Positions 1-7,346 of a DNA stretch of 38,726 nt are shown here, piece by piece (the stretch's first letter is position 1; each line of letters begins with the position of its first letter). The notes under the pieces were generated by a model that did no database searches, was not told where the DNA came from, and saw nothing but the letters and a program-made list of their open reading frames with translations. The stretch covers positions 1-38,726 of the forward strand of contig JAGVYL010000021.1 of NCBI GenBank assembly GCA_018303285.1, in the 5' to 3' direction. The position numbers were made by a program, and so were the translations under genes. The DNA is from Candidatus Woesearchaeota archaeon. GTDB lineage: Archaea > Nanobdellota > Nanobdellia > Woesearchaeales > GW2011-AR9.

Positions 1-225
1 GCAAGAATGAATCTCACATTTTATGCCTATTTTTGTCAAAACTGAGTAAAGCGAAAAATAGAGAGTATAGTATGCGGTTGAGATTTTCCAATCTTTTATG
101 ACATTTACCCTCATTGACTCTAAGGCTTCTTCAGCTTTCTTGATATATGCTTCTGCGAGATTTGAATTTGGTTCAATTAAACTTAAACCTTCCTTCTTTC
201 CTGCACACCATTTTATTTTATCCAT
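1..225 (-). CDS. HEPN-domain protein, partial (runs off the window start)
   Basis: Reverse-strand reading from the ATG at 225 gives MDKIKWCAGKKEGLSLIEPNSNLAEAYIKKAEESLRVNVIKDWKISTAYYTLYFSLYSVL..., HEPN-like; overlaps the stop of the upstream nucleotidyltransferase ORF. Not in the supplied ORF track. Confidence 0.75.
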   Translation of the reverse strand, partial: MDKIKWCAGKKEGLSLIEPNSNLAEAYIKKAEEALESMRVNVIKDWKISTAYYTLYFSLYSVLTKIGIKCEIHSC

Positions 226-808
226 TTTTCAGCACCTTTTGAATAAACAACTCCGTATTTTTAAATACTATATGGCTTTTTAATACTTCTTTTATTAGGA
301 TATCTTGGTTTACATTCTTCTCAAATGTTTTTAATGGATAACACTTTATGCTTATTTCAATCCCTAAATTTCTTGAAACTTTCTTGATTTCTTCTTTTTC
401 ATAGTCTCCAACTACAAAAATGTCTAAATCAGATTCTTTGTTAAATATCCCTTTTGCATAACTTCCAAAAATAATACCAATTCCATTAAGGAATGGGCTT
501 ATTTTTTCTATAACTTCTTTCACAAGAAGATTTTTTTCCATAAATGCTATTGATTTGTATTGCTCGACAAATGTAAGATATCTATTGCTTAATTCGTTTA
601 TTTTTAACTTATAAGATTTGATTTTACCCCTTACCTTTGATTCTATGATTCCTTTGTTTTCTAAATCTTCAAGAATTAGCTGTGCTGTTCGTGGGCTTAT
701 TTTAAGCAATTTCTCAACTTCTCTTATGTAATACTCTCTATCAAATCCATTCGTAAATAAAGAAATGATTTGTAAACCATTTTCGGTTATGTTTATTTTA
801 TTATACAT
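218..808 (-). CDS. N-terminal winged-HTH plus MNT-type nucleotidyltransferase domain protein
   Basis: N-terminal HTH; GSYAKGIFNKESDLDIFVVG matches the GSxxxG...DxD nucleotidyltransferase motif; paired with HEPN ORF. Confidence 0.85.
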   Translation of the reverse strand: MYNKINITENGLQIISLFTNGFDREYYIREVEKLLKISPRTAQLILEDLENKGIIESKVRGKIKSYKLKINELSNRYLTFVEQYKSIAFMEKNLLVKEVIEKISPFLNGIGIIFGSYAKGIFNKESDLDIFVVGDYEKEEIKKVSRNLGIEISIKCYPLKTFEKNVNQDILIKEVLKSHIVFKNTELFIQKVLKNG

Positions 809-814
809 ATGTAT
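803..814. promoter_or_regulatory. 12-bp perfect palindrome ATACATATGTAT containing the start codon of the 218..808 ORF
   Basis: Read directly; the CAT at 806-808 lies inside it; adjacent GTATT(N6)AATAC inverted repeat at 811-826. Confidence 0.4.
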
Positions 815-954
815 TATTTAGAATACAACTACTATTTAAATCTTTTTGTTTTCGTTTCGTACGCCCCTTCCCAATAAATCTCTTTTTCGTAAAAAAAGAA
901 TATATGTCCGTAGGACGACGCCCCCTTCCCGTTCGTTCCGTATTATTCGTAGCG

Positions 955-1085
955 AGAACTCAATTGAATATAATCGCTGTTAGTTTCTCCGAATGAAATG
1001 AGGACGAGATTTTAGTGCAACGATGCCGAAGGCAAAAATCTCGAGTTCTGGGCTTGCCGAAAATTCGTTGTTATCGTAGTTGTTG
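955..1085. repeat. Hairpin-rich intergenic repeat, copy 1
   Basis: AGAACTC...GAGTTCT outer arms and GAGATTTT...AAAATCTC inner arms; TTCTGGGCTTGCC...GAAAATTC...TTGTTATC recurs inverted at 1489-1542. Confidence 0.6.
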
Positions 1086-1158
1086 AAAAATAAGTTATTA
1101 ATTTTCAAGTGGTAAAATAACCGAAAGATTTATAAAGTATTGATTTATTCTGTTTAGT

Positions 1159-1383
1159 ATGGAAGAAAATACAATCAAACCTGGCTTTAATTTGTATGTA
1201 GCATTATTCAATGCCTACGGAGCAGGATTCACAAGTTTAGGAACTATTGAAGCAGCATTAGAAGGAAATTTAGAAAGAATGCTGGTTCTTGGTGGATTAA
1301 CTGCGATTCAAGGAATTTCAGGCATTGCAAATTATATTTGTGCAAAAAACAAAAAGCTAGACTATAATGCAAATAGAGAATAA
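1159..1383 (+). CDS. Small hypothetical protein (74 aa), hydrophobic central segment
   Basis: ORF with ATG start after an AT-rich promoter-like region; no recognised family. Confidence 0.55.
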   Translation: MEENTIKPGFNLYVALFNAYGAGFTSLGTIEAALEGNLERMLVLGGLTAIQGISGIANYICAKNKKLDYNANRE

Positions 1384-1478
1384 ATCTTTCGTTCTATAAT
1401 TTTTATTTTTCAACAATTTCGTTAAAATTTTGTTAGATGAAGTGCGAAGCATTTCATAAGTTTTTTCTTTATGATTTT

Positions 1479-1690
1479 AACGAAGATAACAACATAAGAA
1501 TTTTCAGTAGCGAAGCGTGCCTGTAAGGCAAGCCCAGAATTGAAACTAACGATGTTAGTTACCCTCACCCGAATTTTTCGAGCATGAACGAAAGTGAATG
1601 ACTCATGAAAAATTCTGGCTGTGAGGTCGAGGAGCTACTGCACCGCAGAAGTCCGAATGTCAGCGGTGGTGGGAAGGCGCGCGCTAAGTT
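1479..1690. repeat. Hairpin-rich intergenic repeat, copies 2a/2b
   Basis: Left part is the inverted copy of 1044-1085; contains AACTAACGATGTTAGTT, CCAGAATT...AATTCTGG arms, and TCCGAATGTCAGC...GGGAAGGCGCGC, which recurs inverted near 3161-3226. Confidence 0.6.
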
Positions 1691-1725
1691 TTTTAGAAAA
1701 ATAAATAAAGGGAGTAGTATAGTTA

Positions 1726-2706
1726 ATGATTATGGGAGAATTGTTAGTTTTAAACAAAGAAGATACAACTTATTTATTTCCAAAAAGTCCATTTAATTTT
1801 GATGCTACTTTACATAAACCATCTCATTTTCCAGATCAACTAACGATTTATGAAGAAGGTAAATTTTGGCAAACAATTAGGATAAAAAAAGATATTTTCG
1901 GTATTAGATTGGAAAATGTTGGTGAAATTGAAAAACCAAAAATTAAAATTACTATTTTTTCTAATTCTGAATGTTCAAAAGAACAAATAGAAATTATAAA
2001 GAATGAATTGGTTTGGAGATACGATTTGAATGCAAATATATCTGAATTTACTCAAAAATTTAAGAAAGATAAATTTCTTGGGCAAGTGCTTAAAAAATGG
2101 AAAGGAATGAGAGTTAGCACTGCTCATTCTTTATATGAACTATTGATAATTGGAATTGTTTTACAAAATGCAACAGTAAGAAGAAGTGTTCAGATGTTAA
2201 ATTCTTTATTAGAGAAATATGGTAGACTTATAGAATTTGATAAAAAGAAAGTTTATGCTTTATGGTTGCCTAATGAATTAGTTAAGGTAAATGAACAAGA
2301 ATTAAGAAATTTAAAAGTCGGATATAGAGCAAAATTCTTTATCAGACTTTCTAATGATTTTGTAGAAGGTAAGATTGATGAAACAAAATTAAAAGTATTG
2401 CCAAAAGAAGAAGCTAAAAAAGAATTGACCAAACTCTTTGGGGTTGGACCAGAAACTGCTAGAATATTATTGTTTGAATTTTTGCATCACTATGATGTAT
2501 TCGACCATATCGCATCTTGGCAACAGAAGATATATTCGCGACTTTTTTATAATAAACAATTAGTACCTGTTGAAAAAATAAAAAAAGAAATACTTAAAAG
2601 ATATGGAAAATGGAGTATGTTGGCAGTTCATTATATTTGGGAAGATTTATTCTGGAAAAGGAAAAATCAACATATCGAATGGTTAGAGAAGGAAATTAGG
2701 CTTTAA
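1726..2706 (+). CDS. HhH-GPD superfamily (AlkA-like) DNA glycosylase
   Basis: LFGVGPETARILLFEF helix-hairpin-helix followed by a VFDH segment and KWSMLAVHYIWEDLFW C-terminal motif resembling AlkA. Confidence 0.7.
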   Translation: MIMGELLVLNKEDTTYLFPKSPFNFDATLHKPSHFPDQLTIYEEGKFWQTIRIKKDIFGIRLENVGEIEKPKIKITIFSNSECSKEQIEIIKNELVWRYDLNANISEFTQKFKKDKFLGQVLKKWKGMRVSTAHSLYELLIIGIVLQNATVRRSVQMLNSLLEKYGRLIEFDKKKVYALWLPNELVKVNEQELRNLKVGYRAKFFIRLSNDFVEGKIDETKLKVLPKEEAKKELTKLFGVGPETARILLFEFLHHYDVFDHIASWQQKIYSRLFYNKQLVPVEKIKKEILKRYGKWSMLAVHYIWEDLFWKRKNQHIEWLEKEIRL

Positions 2707-3123
2707 TTATTCTACTTTTAAAAAATACCGTGGGTCAACCTTCCCTTCTTTTGTTCCATATTCAAATGCAGATTGCCAGATTTTTTTATCTTCAAGTTTT
2801 GCCTTAAACTCCGATATTCCAAAAGCTCTTTCTTTGCCTACTTTATCCAATCTTATCTTAAATGATTTTTTATAAAAAATTATTAACAAAACTTTTCCAT
2901 CAGTAAAATGAGCATACCATTCTGGTTTGATTATTTTTTCAAGAATTTTTGAGATTTTGTAAATCTCTTTATCTTCAATTTCTACAGTATATAATTCCCA
3001 GATTTGCTTTTCATTTCCTTCAGTATTTTCTTCTGTATCAGACCTGATAACTTTTAGTTTAGATAAAACAGATATATCTTCTAGACTTTTATCAATTATC
3101 CAACCTTTCCAGATATTATTCAT
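2707..3123 (-). CDS. Hypothetical protein (138 aa)
   Basis: Intact ORF, convergent and directly abutting the glycosylase; no recognised domain. Confidence 0.6.
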   Translation of the reverse strand: MNNIWKGWIIDKSLEDISVLSKLKVIRSDTEENTEGNEKQIWELYTVEIEDKEIYKISKILEKIIKPEWYAHFTDGKVLLIIFYKKSFKIRLDKVGKERAFGISEFKAKLEDKKIWQSAFEYGTKEGKVDPRYFLKVE

Positions 3124-3160
3124 ATAATTAGAATTGTTGTTTAAGTTAAATATTTATCGT

Positions 3161-3446
3161 TGCGCGCCTTCCCTTAGTTTAATTGTTCGTTGGGGCGGGT
3201 GGTCGGGGGTTTAGCTGACATTCGGATTGTAACTAACGATGTTATGTTTGGTGGGGGTATAGGGAGCGAGGGTAGATGAAAATGCGAGTCGCAGCGACCC
3301 ATAAATATTGAGCGACCGTCCCCCATCCGAGCACCGCAACCGCAGTGAGGAGCGCAGAGTTGGATTCTTACATGCTTCGATTCATAGTAGTGAGTTAGGG
3401 TGGGGCTTAGTAATTGCTTTAGTTCGTTTGTAAGATGGTTGCCGCC
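3161..3446. repeat. Hairpin-rich intergenic repeat, copy 3 (composite)
   Basis: Shares GCGCGCCTTCCC and GCTGACATTCGGA (inverted) with 1650-1690, and GGTTGCCGCC, GGGTGGGGCTT and TTGGATTCTTAC (inverted) with 6168-6263. Confidence 0.65.
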
Positions 3447-3474
3447 CAGAGATGGAAACATTTATATACTAAAG

Positions 3475-3503
3475 TGAATAACGTTATTCATTAAGTGAAT
3501 AAC
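3475..3503. promoter_or_regulatory. Palindrome TGAATAACGTTATTCA (3475-3490) plus a further AAGTGAATAAC repeat (3493-3503) between TATA-like box and start codon
   Basis: TTTATATAC TATA-like box at 3461; AAGTGAATAAC occurs at 3472 and 3493, 21 bp apart. Confidence 0.55.
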
Positions 3504-4136
3504 ATGAGACGTGAAACAGTATTAAAAATAGTCAGTTTGTTGAGGAAAAATTTAGGTAAAGAGTTTACGATATTGGAAATCTCAAAATTGCTTAAAATAG
3601 GATATCGCCCAGCATATAACCATATTGCTGAACTTGAGAAAATAAAAGCAATAACGACTAAAAAAGTAGGGAGTGCAAAACAGTGTTCCATCAATTTTGA
3701 AAATGCACAATCACTTCATTTTCTTCAAGAGGTAGATTTAGCAAGAACAGAAGAATTATATAACAGTAATCAAAAACTAAAAGCAATTCTTGAGGAGATT
3801 ATTCCAAAAATTACCAATAAAATAACTTCTTCGCTCCATTCAATAATCTTATTCGGAAGCCATGCTAAAGGGACTGCCATAAAATCATCCGACATTGATC
3901 TACTCTTTATTGTCAGCAATATTAAAGATAAATCTGTGCGAAATACACTAGAGAGAGAATGTGCAAGCTATCAATATTCCCACAATGTTAAAATAAGCCC
4001 GCTTATAACTAATATGGAAGAATTTAAAAAAATGCTGAAATCTAAAGAAATGAATGTTGGAAAAGAGGCTAAAGAGCACGGGATTGCGCTCTATGGCTCA
4101 GAACAATTCTGGAGGTTAATCGCATGGCAAGAATAG
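3495..4136 (+). CDS. N-terminal winged-HTH plus MNT-type nucleotidyltransferase domain protein (ATG at 3504 likely the true start)
   Basis: LFGSHAKGTAIKSSDIDLLFIV nucleotidyltransferase motif; N-terminal HTH; overlaps downstream HEPN ORF by 13 nt. Confidence 0.85.
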   Translation: MNNMRRETVLKIVSLLRKNLGKEFTILEISKLLKIGYRPAYNHIAELEKIKAITTKKVGSAKQCSINFENAQSLHFLQEVDLARTEELYNSNQKLKAILEEIIPKITNKITSSLHSIILFGSHAKGTAIKSSDIDLLFIVSNIKDKSVRNTLERECASYQYSHNVKISPLITNMEEFKKMLKSKEMNVGKEAKEHGIALYGSEQFWRLIAWQE

Positions 4137-4666
4137 ACTTTTTACAAAGGAAAATTGGAGGATATTTACGAAAAGAACAATTATTGAAGAAAGAGGAATA
4201 TACCCAACTAGAAAAACCATTTTTGAAAAAAGCACGAAAGAATTTTACTGTTGCTAATCTGATGTTTAAGATTTCCGAGCAAGATGAATTTAAGAAACTG
4301 CTTGCACTCTCTTCTAATTTTGAAACGTATGAATGGGTAATTGTTGTCTCTTATTATTCAATGTATGTCTCTGCATTGTCTGCTTTAGCAAGGCTTGGAT
4401 TCAAGTCAAAAAGTCACACTGCTACAATCATAGTTTTAGAGCATTATTATGTTCATCAACAGAAAAATCTGGAAGTAAAACACATTCAACAACTGACGAA
4501 AGCCTATACGCTGAGTGAGGATTTAATAAACAAACTGATCCAGACAAAAACAAAAAGAGAAACTGCACAATATGATGCAACTCCGAGTATTTCAAGAGAA
4601 AATGCAGTCAATGCATTGGCAGATACAGAAGAATTTATTACAAAGATTGAGGAAACACTTTCATAA
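4124..4666 (+). CDS. HEPN-domain protein
   Basis: ARKNFTVANLMFKIS...YEWVIVVSYYSMYVSALSALARLGFKSKSHTATI, HEPN-like, overlapping the nucleotidyltransferase. Confidence 0.8.
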   Translation: MARIDFLQRKIGGYLRKEQLLKKEEYTQLEKPFLKKARKNFTVANLMFKISEQDEFKKLLALSSNFETYEWVIVVSYYSMYVSALSALARLGFKSKSHTATIIVLEHYYVHQQKNLEVKHIQQLTKAYTLSEDLINKLIQTKTKRETAQYDATPSISRENAVNALADTEEFITKIEETLS

Positions 4667-4668
4667 AA

Positions 4669-5667
4669 TTATTTTAATTGTAAATAGCATCCAGGATAAT
4701 AATCTAATTTATCCTCATTCATAACAATGACAAAATCATAATGCTTAATTATGTCAGAAAATTTATCTCTCAGCTCTAACATGACCTGATTGAATTTGTT
4801 GAAATCTTCAATCTCAAAATCAAGTTCGACGTCCCAAGAACCTATACTGTTGATGATGTAAGTAAGATTATTCAGATTATTACAATGTTGGGAGAATTGA
4901 TTATATTTTTGGTTTGTTAAACTCTTAAATTTTAATAATGCTTTACAATAAATCCAATTAAATTTATTGAGATCAAGAAAAATACGGTTAATGAGAATTA
5001 TTTTATCTTTTTTGAGATTTTTTATTCTGTAATTAATGATTCTGGGAGTAGTTTTTAATCTTTGGGCAATTTCAGTGATAGGCATACGTGCATTATTAAC
5101 AAGCAATTTCAGAATTTCTTCGTCAATTTTATCTATTTTATAATCACCACTTTGTCCGCCTTGAAATACTACTTTATGTGGTTCTTTATCATTCACTAAG
5201 TATTCTTTTCTCCAATGTGGAACACTTAAACTTATGGTAGTCTCTCTTATAGAAATAAATTGACTAAATCTTTCGTCTAATTCTTTAAGCGCATTATTAA
5301 ATTCATAAACATCTTTAACAATGTATCCAGCAATAATGTCCCATTTTCCAGAACAGGTTGCTATCCATTCGGTTTTGTCGTGGGATTTAAGAAAGTCTAT
5401 CATTTGTTTAATGACTTCTTTACTTGCATTTTCAAGAGAAAGATAAATTTTGTATTTGGAAAATCCCAATTTGTACGTATCAACGACAGTAGCAAAGCGT
5501 GGGATAATGCCCTCTTTGAGAAATCGCTTTATCCTGTAATCTACTACTTGCTTACTCAAACCAACTTTTTTGCCAATTTCATTATTGGTTTGTCGGCAAT
5601 CAGTATCTAGTTGATAGAGGATTTTTCGGTCTTTCAAATCTAAGTTTAAGCTCATTTTAAGAGGCAT
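4669..5667 (-). CDS. Lrp/AsnC-family transcriptional regulator with two tandem HTH-sensor units
   Basis: LDLKDRKILYQLDTDCRQTNNEIGKKVGLSKQVVDYRIKRF and a second KIDKIDEEILKLLVNNARMPITEIAQRLKTTPRIINYRIKNL. Confidence 0.85.
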   Translation of the reverse strand: MPLKMSLNLDLKDRKILYQLDTDCRQTNNEIGKKVGLSKQVVDYRIKRFLKEGIIPRFATVVDTYKLGFSKYKIYLSLENASKEVIKQMIDFLKSHDKTEWIATCSGKWDIIAGYIVKDVYEFNNALKELDERFSQFISIRETTISLSVPHWRKEYLVNDKEPHKVVFQGGQSGDYKIDKIDEEILKLLVNNARMPITEIAQRLKTTPRIINYRIKNLKKDKIILINRIFLDLNKFNWIYCKALLKFKSLTNQKYNQFSQHCNNLNNLTYIINSIGSWDVELDFEIEDFNKFNQVMLELRDKFSDIIKHYDFVIVMNEDKLDYYPGCYLQLK

Positions 5668-5687
5668 AAGTACATTTAGTATATAAA

Positions 5688-5706
5688 TATTGTTATTTTG
5701 ACAATA
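5688..5706. promoter_or_regulatory. Inverted repeat TATTGT-TATTTTG-ACAATA in the divergent promoter region of the Lrp gene and the 136-aa ORF
   Basis: Read directly; adjacent to TATA-like TTTATATAC on the minus strand. Confidence 0.4.
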
Positions 5707-5757
5707 ATATAAATGAAAAGTTATTTATATCTGTTGGTTGTAACTAATCAGTAAATA

Positions 5758-6168
5758 ATGATGAGTGTGATGAAAATGACAAAAATGTACGTAACAATCG
5801 CAAAAGAAGATCAGGGTACTTTCACTAAATTAGCAAGATTAAAAGCACCACAATACTTATTCTTGAATCCAGAAGAAGGTAAAACGTCTTTCCAGGATTT
5901 TAAAGAGGGAGATGATAGAACTTGGTGTAATAGTCTTGGCGAACTTTTGGATTTCATGTTTGCTGATAATCGTGGATTGGTATTCAATATAGAAAATTCA
6001 CAAAACCCCCAGACTGCTTTTATATCGCCATCCATTGGGCGTGGAACACAAATTTATCGTTCATTATCAACACAAGAATTTAGAGAACTAACAGAATTAT
6101 CTATAATACAAGGTTACGAGAGATTTAATTATCACGTTGATAAAAAGGGAAGAGTTAGACGTTATTAG
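5758..6168 (+). CDS. Hypothetical protein (136 aa)
   Basis: Intact ORF divergent from the Lrp gene; no recognised family. Confidence 0.6.
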   Translation: MMSVMKMTKMYVTIAKEDQGTFTKLARLKAPQYLFLNPEEGKTSFQDFKEGDDRTWCNSLGELLDFMFADNRGLVFNIENSQNPQTAFISPSIGRGTQIYRSLSTQEFRELTELSIIQGYERFNYHVDKKGRVRRY

Positions 6169-6275
6169 GCGGCAACCCCATAAAGTTTACAGTTGGGTTC
6201 ATTTTGTAGAGTAGCGAAATTTAGAAAGCCCCACCCGTTTGTTCAAGTTACGTAAGAATCCAATTAAACATAACT
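6168..6275. repeat. Hairpin-rich intergenic repeat, copy 4
   Basis: GGCGGCAACC (6168), AAGCCCCACCC (6226) and GTAAGAATCCAA (6252) appear in the same order in the reverse complement of 3360-3446. Confidence 0.65.
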
Positions 6276-6309
6276 CCATATATATTGAATAGGTAAATTT
6301 TACCGATTT

Positions 6310-6330
6310 TTTCCCGATTTGTTCGGGAAA
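6310..6330. other. Perfect hairpin TTTCCCGA-TTTGT-TCGGGAAA
   Basis: 8-bp stem, 5-nt loop, read directly. Confidence 0.55.
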
Positions 6331-6466
6331 CTTTGTCGCTGGCCGTTGTCATAACGCAAAAATCAGTTCCTCTTGTCGAGTGCTCAAAATACTCGGCCTT
6401 TATTTTTCCATATTGAAGGTAAGCCACTAGCCACTAGACAGGTTCACATTACCTATTTAAATATCA

Positions 6467-7324
6467 TTGTCCTTCGTTGGAAGCATGTTCGCTCAAGAAA
6501 TAATCAGAAAAGAGGCTTTACAAAGAAATCTCAGCCCCCGAACAATTGAAACATATTGCTTTTGTGTGGATAAGTTCCTGCGTTTTTGCTGCAAAGAATT
6601 AAAATATGTCACTCGCAGGGATATAGAGGAGTACCTCTCTCGATTAGTTTTGTGGAATAAGTCCAGCAACACACTCAATGTCCACTTGAATGCCTTAAAA
6701 TTTCTTTTTGAGCAGTGCCTGAAAAAAAGATTAACTTTAAAAATTTCTTTCTCTAAAGTTCCTCGAACGCTTCCAGAATTCTTGACCAAGGAAGAAACCG
6801 CTGCTTTGCTTAGATCCATAAGCAATCCAAAGCACCGCCTGATGCTTCAGATGCTTTATGGCACCGGTATGCGGGTAAGCGAGCTGCTTCATCTGAAAGT
6901 AAAAGACTTAGATTTTAACCAGAACTATGGCTGGGTGCGGCAGGGTAAAGGGAGAAAAGACCGCCTTTTTGTCCTTCCTCTGCATCTGAAAGAATGTTTG
7001 GCAGAACACATCCGCACAGAGAATCTCAACCGAGACAGCTATCTCTTTGTTAATTCTTGGAAAAGACCTTATTCTGCCAGCAGCCTGCGGTTGATTCTTT
7101 CCCGAGCCGCCAAACAAGCCGGCCTCGTCAAAAATCTTCACCTTCACACTCTTAGGCATTCCTTTGCCACCCATCTTATCCAAAACGGTTATTCTGTGAC
7201 CGAAGTACAGCCTTTGATGGGACATAATTCAATCAATACCACTATGATTTATCTTCATTTAGCTTCCCCTAATCTGCTGAATGTCCAGAGCCCATTAGAC
7301 TCTCTGCCAGAGAAAATTAATTAA
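6467..7324 (+). CDS. xerA: Tyrosine recombinase, XerA/XerC-like (ATG at 6485 likely the true start)
   Basis: YGTGMRVSELLHLKV, LHTLRHSFATHL, LMGHNSINTTMIYLH give the complete R-H-x-x-R-H-Y set; N-terminal SAM-like core-binding domain. Confidence 0.88.
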   Translation: MSFVGSMFAQEIIRKEALQRNLSPRTIETYCFCVDKFLRFCCKELKYVTRRDIEEYLSRLVLWNKSSNTLNVHLNALKFLFEQCLKKRLTLKISFSKVPRTLPEFLTKEETAALLRSISNPKHRLMLQMLYGTGMRVSELLHLKVKDLDFNQNYGWVRQGKGRKDRLFVLPLHLKECLAEHIRTENLNRDSYLFVNSWKRPYSASSLRLILSRAAKQAGLVKNLHLHTLRHSFATHLIQNGYSVTEVQPLMGHNSINTTMIYLHLASPNLLNVQSPLDSLPEKIN

Positions 7325-7346
7325 ACGTCTAAAATATGAACACTCT

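Noticed and set aside
98-283. 61-aa plus-strand ORF
   Set aside because: Antisense to the partial HEPN gene; the HEPN reading is more convincing.
1605-1796. 63-aa plus-strand ORF
   Set aside because: Covers repeat copy 2 and overlaps the glycosylase start in another frame; likely spurious.
3174-3461. 95-aa minus-strand ORF
   Set aside because: It lies wholly in the hairpin-rich repeat region (copy 3), has unusual composition and no recognisable domain; likely spurious.
955-6275. Classical integron with attC sites next to an integrase
   Set aside because: A tyrosine recombinase and folded inter-gene repeats are present, but the repeats alternate in orientation, clear RYYYAAC/GTTRRRY boxes were not found at consistent ends, and the recombinase looks Xer-like and lacks an obvious IntI-type insertion. 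Kept only as a testable idea within the repeat finding.
6493-7225. Antisense ORFs (110 and 105 aa) within the recombinase gene
   Set aside because: Overlap a complete, motif-supported tyrosine recombinase on the opposite strand.
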